From UBA10348 sp002469915 (lineage in GTDB: Bacteria > Bacteroidota > Rhodothermia > Rhodothermales > UBA10348), in the NCBI GenBank assembly GCA_029249345.1, contig JAQWHM010000015.1, positions 1-64,000 of the forward strand: a stretch of DNA of 64,000 nt, written 5' to 3'. This document shows, piece by piece, positions 58,845-64,000 of the stretch. How positions within the stretch are numbered: the first letter of the stretch is position 1; each line of letters starts with the position of its first letter. Below the pieces are notes generated by a model. It did no database searches. It saw only the letters and a program-made list of their open reading frames with translations, and was not told where the DNA came from. The position numbers and the translations under genes were made by a program.

Positions 58845-59621
58845 CTAAATCTCACCCAAAACAGACTGAGGTACCCATCCCCGGATGCCATTGGGTATCT
58901 GAATGAAGGTCCACTCCGAAGTGCGGGACTTGATATGTACTACGAGTCCTTCATGCACATTTTGGACGGATGCTGCTCCTGGGTCGGCTTGTTCTACTAG
59001 ATCAACTTCCGAGGCTAAGATAACCGCCATGGGATCGGTAGGTGGCCAGGCCGAAGTAGCGAGTGCGTGAATCAACAAGAGTGCGCCAAGGGCACCTGAT
59101 ATGACCCTCATTCGTCGCCACCAATCACCCCTTACTGCAAATAAAAGGCGGACTATGACGAGGGCTCCGAACCCAAACCAAATAGAGATCCCCAACCAGA
59201 AGGCGGTTCTCATGGGCATGACTCGAGCAGTCCAAGCATGGAGTTTCTTCCAGAACGGATCCGGAAGCTGAGAAAATTGATCCTGCGTTCGTAGGCGGGC
59301 TACGTTTAGCGAATGCACCACTTTCTCGTTTTCACTATCCAACAGCAGTGCGCGCTCCAAGTACTGGATGGCTTGTCCTAGGTGGTCCATCCGGTAATGG
59401 GCCAAGCCTACATTGTAGTACAATTCCGTTGAGGCCCAACCCGCTCTTTCTGCCGTCGCAAAAGCGCTGATCGCGTTCGGGAAGTCGCCGTCCATCAGAA
59501 ATTGTGTGCCCTCATCAAACGCTTGAACCGCTTCATTCTGAGCGGTGACGGGAAGGGCCGTCAGGAGTGCGAATAGGAAATAGGCGACATAGATGACCTT
59601 GGTGAAATTAAAACGCATCAT
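58845..59621 (-). CDS. batE: BatE: TPR and SH3-like protein
   Basis: Last gene of the bat (Bacteroides aerotolerance) block. The 258-aa protein has a signal segment, TPR repeats (about residues 30-105; STELYYNVGLAHYRMDHLGQAIQYLERALLLD), two membrane helices (about 140-185), and a C-terminal SH3-like fold (ADPGAASVQNVHEGLVVHIKSRTSEWTFIQIPNGIRGWVP). This order matches BatE. It overlaps batD by 4 nt. Its function in the block is unclear; the set is linked to envelope stress tolerance. Confidence 0.9.
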   Translation of the reverse strand: MMRFNFTKVIYVAYFLFALLTALPVTAQNEAVQAFDEGTQFLMDGDFPNAISAFATAERAGWASTELYYNVGLAHYRMDHLGQAIQYLERALLLDSENEKVVHSLNVARLRTQDQFSQLPDPFWKKLHAWTARVMPMRTAFWLGISIWFGFGALVIVRLLFAVRGDWWRRMRVISGALGALLLIHALATSAWPPTDPMAVILASEVDLVEQADPGAASVQNVHEGLVVHIKSRTSEWTFIQIPNGIRGWVPQSVLGEI

Positions 59622-61483
59622 GCGGATACCCTCTCGTCAATTTCAGGTATCAGAAAGGAGGCGTCATCTAGGGCTTCTTCTTTATTTTCCGGCGAAGCCG
59701 TCGAGGGGGCAAATCTTCCCTGGTCACAAGCATCTAAAAAACGACGCAATCGTTCTCTCAATTTGGATTCAATGCCTCGTTTACCCAGAAGGTCATCGAG
59801 TCCCTCACGGGTTAGACCACGTTCTGCAACATTTAATCGGTTGCCGACAAAGCCCAAAACCGCTCGTTCTAATTCTTCGTAATACCCGACGGTATCCCCG
59901 GAAGCCAACAATAGGGTCGCCTGTTTGAGGTGCTTCTTGCTCAGGGGATGCGCTCTGCGACCACGCGCCCAAGAATGATCCTTCTGAAAGCGATCACGCT
60001 GCTTGCTGACGACGTATGCTCCAATACTTGCCGTTATAGGTACGAGGATGAGGAGATAAGCCCAGAGCCACGTGTGAAGGGTAGGTCGGTTGGTCGTTGA
60101 CCATTCAGAGGTAGACACGAACAGAGGGGCAAAGTCGTCTACAGGCATACCGTTCGTAGTGGCGGAAACAACAGCCGGTGTAGAAGCCATTCCTGTTACG
60201 GTGATAGGAATCGGACTGGATGTTGAAGTCCGGTAACGTTCTGCCACTGGATCGAAAAATGAGAACTCAATGGATGGAATCTCAAAGGTGCCATTTGAAC
60301 GAGGAATCAGGACGTAACGATAGGTTTTGCTACCAGAGAGTTGTCTTCCAGCTCGATCCAGTAGAGAAGATACATCCGGATCGTATTGATCAAAGACGGC
60401 TGGAACTTCGAGGTTGGGGGAATCGAGCGTTGCGAGATTCCCCCGTCCAGCGAGATTTATGGTGAGAGTAACCGATTCTCCCACTTGCAATTCTGTCCGG
60501 TCGGGCACCACCGTCATGGCATAAGACCCTACCGCTCCATTAAAGGATGCTGGCGCGCCCGCTGGAAGCGGGCGCGCGTCTATTTTGACGCGCGGAGAAG
60601 CGAGTTGAACGGGCGTGAACCGAGTTCGCATGGCAAACAGGGATTGAAATGGGTCTCTGGATCCAAAGGGCAACAGCGCTTCACTCTCAATTTTGAGAGG
60701 ATCTACACTCATTTCTCCCGCTCGAGTCGGAAATACGGCTGCTCTCTTGAGCACAATCGTATTGTACCTCAGCCCATTTTCGACCACGATCCTAGGTATC
60801 GGCCGAGTTTCCACATCTAGCTCCTCTCTCCAGAAGCCTTCGGCATCCCAACTATCCGTGAGGCGACTCTGACGTAGTTGAATACCTTCTCTAAAGTAGA
60901 GTCGGTATTCAACCGTGACCTGTTCTCCCTGAAACGCCTCCCGTGAAGAGGGGAGTGCCCGAATGAATATATCCTCTTTAGTGGGCTCAGCGACGGGCTC
61001 TGGTGATTGGTCGAAAGGAGATCTAAGGATATTAGAGAAAGGATCTCTTTGTTGCTGACGGGTAGGTCGTTGCGTTTGGGCAACTACGTTTATAGTGACG
61101 GGCTGGGTATGAAATGATTGGTCTCCAACCTGTATGGTTGTAGCCCCAATGGTTGCGCGTCCTTCTGCAGTCGGTCGAAAGGTCCAGGTAAAGCCAAAGC
61201 TTTGTGCCATGACACCATTCACAATGGAAACGCTGCGCTGGGTGCCCGGAATCGATTGGAGCAATGTTAGCCCCTCGGCTTCAGGCGCAGGGGGGACCGA
61301 AATATTTGTCCCGTCGGATCCTTCAACTTGGATCGTGTACGTTACGGCTTCTTCCGTTCCAATGGTCTTGTTGGAAACAGAAGCTTGCACCTTGATATCC
61401 TGTGCTCGTACCGTTGATGGAAGCCATCCAACAGTGACACAAAGGATAACAAACGGTAAGAATCGAATGCTGATTTCCCTCAT
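59618..61483 (-). CDS. batD: BatD: oxygen-tolerance protein
   Basis: A 621-aa envelope protein of the bat block. A signal peptide (ending near VRAQ) precedes about 430 residues of beta-sandwich repeats (VSNKTIGTEEAVTYTIQVEG, FRPTAEGRATIGATTIQVG, RTELQVGESVTLTINLAGRGN), one membrane helix (about 468-488, LHTWLWAYLLILVPITASIGAYV), and a cytoplasmic helical tail. It starts at 61483, overlapping the last base of batC. Two overlapping GC-rich hairpins lie in the frame. Confidence 0.92.
   Translation of the reverse strand: MREISIRFLPFVILCVTVGWLPSTVRAQDIKVQASVSNKTIGTEEAVTYTIQVEGSDGTNISVPPAPEAEGLTLLQSIPGTQRSVSIVNGVMAQSFGFTWTFRPTAEGRATIGATTIQVGDQSFHTQPVTINVVAQTQRPTRQQQRDPFSNILRSPFDQSPEPVAEPTKEDIFIRALPSSREAFQGEQVTVEYRLYFREGIQLRQSRLTDSWDAEGFWREELDVETRPIPRIVVENGLRYNTIVLKRAAVFPTRAGEMSVDPLKIESEALLPFGSRDPFQSLFAMRTRFTPVQLASPRVKIDARPLPAGAPASFNGAVGSYAMTVVPDRTELQVGESVTLTINLAGRGNLATLDSPNLEVPAVFDQYDPDVSSLLDRAGRQLSGSKTYRYVLIPRSNGTFEIPSIEFSFFDPVAERYRTSTSSPIPITVTGMASTPAVVSATTNGMPVDDFAPLFVSTSEWSTTNRPTLHTWLWAYLLILVPITASIGAYVVSKQRDRFQKDHSWARGRRAHPLSKKHLKQATLLLASGDTVGYYEELERAVLGFVGNRLNVAERGLTREGLDDLLGKRGIESKLRERLRRFLDACDQGRFAPSTASPENKEEALDDASFLIPEIDERVSA
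60553..60594. repeat. Two overlapping hairpins inside batD
   Basis: First stem: 11 bp, perfect (60553-60563 with 60567-60577), GGA loop. Second stem: CGCGCGTC (60573-60580) with GACGCGCG (60587-60594), TATTTT loop. They share bases and so are mutually exclusive. They encode about residues 297-311 (DARPLPAGAPASF). Confidence 0.85.
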
Positions 61484-62238
61484 TACCAGTCTTTCTCTAC
61501 GCGTCGGGGACGGGATTTCATCTTTTGAACCTGTCGAAGAAGCTGTTCTTCCTCGTTTTCAAGAGCCTGCAATATGCGCTCTGCTTCCTCTTCACTTAGT
61601 TTAGTAGGATCTTCTCGTTCTTGCTGATTCTGTTCTTGTTGTTCTTGATTTTGATCTTGAGACTCAGACTCGTTTTCTTGATTCTGATTTTCCTGCTGCT
61701 CGTCCTGATTTTCTTGATTCTGGTCTTGCTGCTCGTCCTGGTTTTCTTCGTTTTGGTCCTGATCCTGATCCTGATCCTGATTCTCTTGATCCTGCTCTTG
61801 CTCTTCCATCTGCCGTTTAACAAACTCGTAGTTAAACTTGGCGTCTGAATTGGAAGGATCATTTAAAAGCGCACGACGATAGTGTTCAAGTGCGGCTTCC
61901 AGCTCTTGGTTCGTCGCAGCAGCATTTCCGGCATTATAACTTGCTCGCACCATGTCTTCTGGACGCATGGCCATCCGAGCGGCGCTGGAAAACGCAATTC
62001 CCGCCTGTTCAGCATCGCCACTTCGATAGAGTGCAGCGCCTAGGTTATTGAGTAGTCCAGAGTAGACTTGCCCTGGCCCGCTTTCCTGGACAGAAGAAAT
62101 GCCGTTGCGATAAGCCGTGACGGCTTCTTCGTACTGTTCTTGAGTATAATGGACATTCCCTTTTCGTCCTTTCTTTTTCCCATCTCCGGGTCCGAGAAGG
62201 AGGGAGTAGGCCAACAATATGATGATGCTTTTGATCAT
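61483..62238 (-). CDS. batC: BatC: TPR protein with Gln/Asn/Glu-rich linker
   Basis: A 251-aa protein of the bat block. After a short hydrophobic start there are TPR units (about residues 30-150; YEEAVTAYRNGISSVQ, VYSGLLNNLGAALYRSGDAEQAGIAF, ASYNAGNAAATNQELEAALEHYRRALLNDPSN). Residues about 150-215 are almost only Q, N, E and D (QDQDQDQNEENQDEQQ), a length-variable linker, followed by a helix and a basic end. The DNA in this linker has hexamer repeats. It lies between batB and batD. Confidence 0.88.
   Translation of the reverse strand: MIKSIIILLAYSLLLGPGDGKKKGRKGNVHYTQEQYEEAVTAYRNGISSVQESGPGQVYSGLLNNLGAALYRSGDAEQAGIAFSSAARMAMRPEDMVRASYNAGNAAATNQELEAALEHYRRALLNDPSNSDAKFNYEFVKRQMEEQEQDQENQDQDQDQDQNEENQDEQQDQNQENQDEQQENQNQENESESQDQNQEQQEQNQQEREDPTKLSEEEAERILQALENEEEQLLRQVQKMKSRPRRVEKDW
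61757..61780. repeat. Hexanucleotide microsatellite in batC
   Basis: Four exact copies of TCCTGA (plus strand), which encode alternating Asp-Gln on the minus strand. The unit is six nucleotides, so gain or loss would keep the batC frame. The surrounding Q/E/N-rich linker (about 61590-61800) carries further imperfect copies. Confidence 0.85.
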
Positions 62239-62247
62239 AATTAGCGC

Positions 62248-63288
62248 TTAAACCTGTGACATAGGTGAAGGCTCCCCTTTACGGATCACCCGTTCTGGGA
62301 TGAACCATTCCAACAGCAAGAACACCAGTCCAATGAACAACGGCCATTGGTATCGTTCTTCGTACTCTTCGAATTCATCTTGTCCAAAGGACGTACGGTC
62401 TAGTTGTTCAAGAGAGGCGGTGATGCGGGGCAATGAGCTAGAGGTTCGAGCAATGCGATAATAGCTTCCATCTCTTGCGAGTTCTTGCAAAACCGCTTCT
62501 TCAAGTTTGGTCATAACAACTGCGCCCGTGCGGTCTTTTCGATAATCCACACGACGGCCATTTCGGTACACCGGTATCGGTGCGCCTTCCGTTTCTCCCA
62601 CGCCAGCAGAGTAGAGTACGACTCCTGCTTCTCGGGCCTGTTCTAGAATTTGTTCGAGCTCTGCAATGTGATTTTCTCCATCGGAAACGAAGAGAACGGC
62701 CTTGGTTTGGCTTTCTACATCGGGGTCCCCGGTGGGTGCCTCAAACGCTTGCATAGCCATTTTGAGTGCCGCTCCGAAATCGGTGCCGGGAGTTGGAATC
62801 AATGATGGATCAGCCACGTCCAGAAACAGGCGCAAAGCACTGTAATCGGTCGTTAATGGACACTGAATGAATGCATCTCCAGCAAACGTGACGAGACTGA
62901 CTCGATCTCCTTTCAGTTCGCTCATGAGATTCTTGATCTCATTTTTGGCCCGTTCTAAGCGACTGGGAGCAACGTCTTCGGCCAACATAGAGGCAGAGAC
63001 GTCTAGTGCAATGACGAGGTCGATGCCTTCCCGTTTGACTTCTCGAAGTTGTGTGCCAAAACGTGGTCCAGCCAAGGCTACCGCCAGTAGTAAGATTCCT
63101 CCAACACGGAGTGCAGCCTTCCATCTGCGCCGGCGAATACTGAGGGAAGAGGCGATCCGATTGATCAGTTCGCGGTCCCCAAAGCGCTCGGCCAGAGCAC
63201 GGCGTCGAAGGGCAGCAAAGACGAAAAGTCCCGCGACAAGCGGTGCGACAATTAGCGTCCACAAATAGTCAGGATGTAACCAATCCAT
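62248..63288 (-). CDS. batB: BatB: VWA-domain membrane protein
   Basis: A 346-aa protein of the bat block, with two N-terminal membrane helices (about residues 8-30 and 58-77), a von Willebrand A domain (about 88-285) with the metal-ion-dependent site DVSAS in LVIALDVSASML and the later GTDFG, and a C-terminal membrane helix (about 318-334). Its start overlaps the batA stop by one nucleotide. VWA pairs of this type work with a MoxR ATPase, which lies outside the window if present. Confidence 0.93.
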   Translation of the reverse strand: MDWLHPDYLWTLIVAPLVAGLFVFAALRRRALAERFGDRELINRIASSLSIRRRRWKAALRVGGILLLAVALAGPRFGTQLREVKREGIDLVIALDVSASMLAEDVAPSRLERAKNEIKNLMSELKGDRVSLVTFAGDAFIQCPLTTDYSALRLFLDVADPSLIPTPGTDFGAALKMAMQAFEAPTGDPDVESQTKAVLFVSDGENHIAELEQILEQAREAGVVLYSAGVGETEGAPIPVYRNGRRVDYRKDRTGAVVMTKLEEAVLQELARDGSYYRIARTSSSLPRITASLEQLDRTSFGQDEFEEYEERYQWPLFIGLVFLLLEWFIPERVIRKGEPSPMSQV

Positions 63289-64000
63289 TATGGAAACCTC
63301 CTGAAGAGTGTCGTTGAAAGCAAAATTTCCAAAAACAGCAATGCCAGTCCCGGAAATAGGAGAGACGCATATCGTTCTTCGTAATCAATGTAGATACGTT
63401 CTTCGATCTTTGTTTTCTCCAACTCCCCAATTTGGTCGTAAATATCTCGGAGGGCTCGGTTATTGGTGGCTCTGAAATATTGCCCGCCGGTCATGTCAGC
63501 AACGGCTTGTAACATCTCCTCATCAATTTCGACGGGGACCATGCGGCGCTGCCGACCGGCAAAAGGATGATCTACGACAAAAGGAGCTTCACCATGTTGA
63601 CCGACCCCAATGGCATATACTCGAACACCGATCGTCTTCGCAACTTCAGCGGCCGTTTCCGGACTGAGTTCGCCTCGGTTATTTTGCCCATCTGTAAGCA
63701 AGATGACCACTTTGCTTTTGGCCTCAGTGTCTTTTAGTCGATTAACAGCCATTGCGAGAGCGGTGCCAATCGCAGTACCGTCTTCAATAACCCCGACTTC
63801 AACTTCGGCGAGCATTTTTTCCAGAAACGAATAGTCGAGCGTTAAGGGTGCCTGGGTGTAGGCATTGGCTGCAAAAACAATCAATCCGACACGATCTGAT
63901 GTACGACCCTGTATAAATTCGGTACCCACCGCTTTCGCCGCTTCAAATCGGTTGGGCCGGAAGTCTTCGGCCCGCATTGAAGTGGACGTATCGAGGACCA
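63288..64000 (-). CDS. batA: BatA: VWA-domain membrane protein (5' end beyond window)
   Basis: The frame is open to the window edge. The internal ATG at 63977 is not the true start, because the preceding codons (63978-63998) encode VLDTSTS, the VWA metal-ion motif DxSxS. The visible part carries most of the VWA domain (GLIVFAANAYTQAPLTLDYSFL, GTAIGTALAMAVNRL, VVILLTDGQNNRGE) and a C-terminal membrane helix (SLLFPGLALLFLEILLS). It starts the batA-batB-batC-batD-batE series. Confidence 0.93.
   Translation of the reverse strand, partial: VLDTSTSMRAEDFRPNRFEAAKAVGTEFIQGRTSDRVGLIVFAANAYTQAPLTLDYSFLEKMLAEVEVGVIEDGTAIGTALAMAVNRLKDTEAKSKVVILLTDGQNNRGELSPETAAEVAKTIGVRVYAIGVGQHGEAPFVVDHPFAGRQRRMVPVEIDEEMLQAVADMTGGQYFRATNNRALRDIYDQIGELEKTKIEERIYIDYEERYASLLFPGLALLFLEILLSTTLFRRFP

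Noticed and set aside
61621..61848. Leu/Ile-rich plus-strand frame resembling a membrane protein
   Set aside because: It is the antisense of the Gln/Glu/Asp/Asn-rich linker of batC; reverse reading of such codons gives poly-Leu by default.

Overview
The window looks like a chromosomal segment from a Gram-negative, free-living bacterium of the Fibrobacteres-Chlorobi-Bacteroidetes (FCB) group, most like Rhodothermota/Balneolota rather than classical Bacteroidia. The reasons are a complete batABCDE block, outer-membrane proteins of the DUF5686 and DUF5916 types, the parA-parB-DUF5683 order, a DUF3098 gene, a serine palmitoyltransferase, and LPS-export (lptC/ostA/lptB) and Mla lipid-transport genes. 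Several genes carry Shine-Dalgarno sequences and one promoter is nearly consensus TTGACT-17-TATAAT, both unlike typical Bacteroidia. This placement is an inference from gene content. I see no insertion sequence, prophage or CRISPR array.

Layout. 0-8.6 kb: a shortened sensor kinase, an Rrf2 regulator overlapping a lipoprotein sulfatase, a DUF5686 outer-membrane protein, a decayed TolB-like gene start, an unknown gene and a PKD/OmpA protein. 8.6-16.8 kb: an nfeD-flotillin operon, a decayed esterase, a DUF819 permease, MoeB-rhodanese, a DUF5916 protein and a pentapeptide protein. 17-24 kb: tRNA-Ala(GGC), mreD, DUF3098, ndk-namZ, a class V aminotransferase, a three-gene partner-switching module and a B3/B4-domain protein. 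24-32 kb: lptC, an OstA-like gene, a TPR-LptB fusion, tyrS, aroF and glmS. 32-39 kb: prfA, rpsF-rpsR-rplI, dsbD, uspA-like, a small sigma factor and a rhomboid protease. 39.0-40.2 kb: about 1.2 kb with no convincing protein gene, holding a strong promoter, a densely structured segment of about 760 nt and a T9 terminator. 40.2-46 kb: a sphingolipid cluster (spt, a GNAT-like candidate ceramide synthase, a HAD phosphatase) and parAB. 46-58.8 kb: a UvrD-family helicase, tandem ABC permeases, rpiA, radA, mlaEFD, an HD protein, DUF445 and tdk. 58.8-64 kb: batE to batA, with batA cut by the window edge.

How the parts work together. Much of the window serves the cell envelope: LPS export (LptC/OstA/LptB), glycerophospholipid trafficking (MlaEFD), sphingolipid synthesis (Spt plus the GNAT protein), periplasmic disulfide chemistry (DsbD), cell shape (MreD), peptidoglycan turnover (NamZ), UDP-GlcNAc precursor supply (GlmS), membrane microdomains (flotillin/NfeD) and several outer-membrane barrels. 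The rest is core information processing.

The most interesting items are the candidate large structured RNA at 39.36-40.13 kb; long perfect hairpins, each of different sequence, inside the reading frames of at least seven genes; the TPR-LptB fusion; and the spt-GNAT-HAD cluster, which has a textbook CRP-type palindrome upstream. Two genes are visibly decayed (6194-6403 and 10891-11548) and one kinase is probably truncated.
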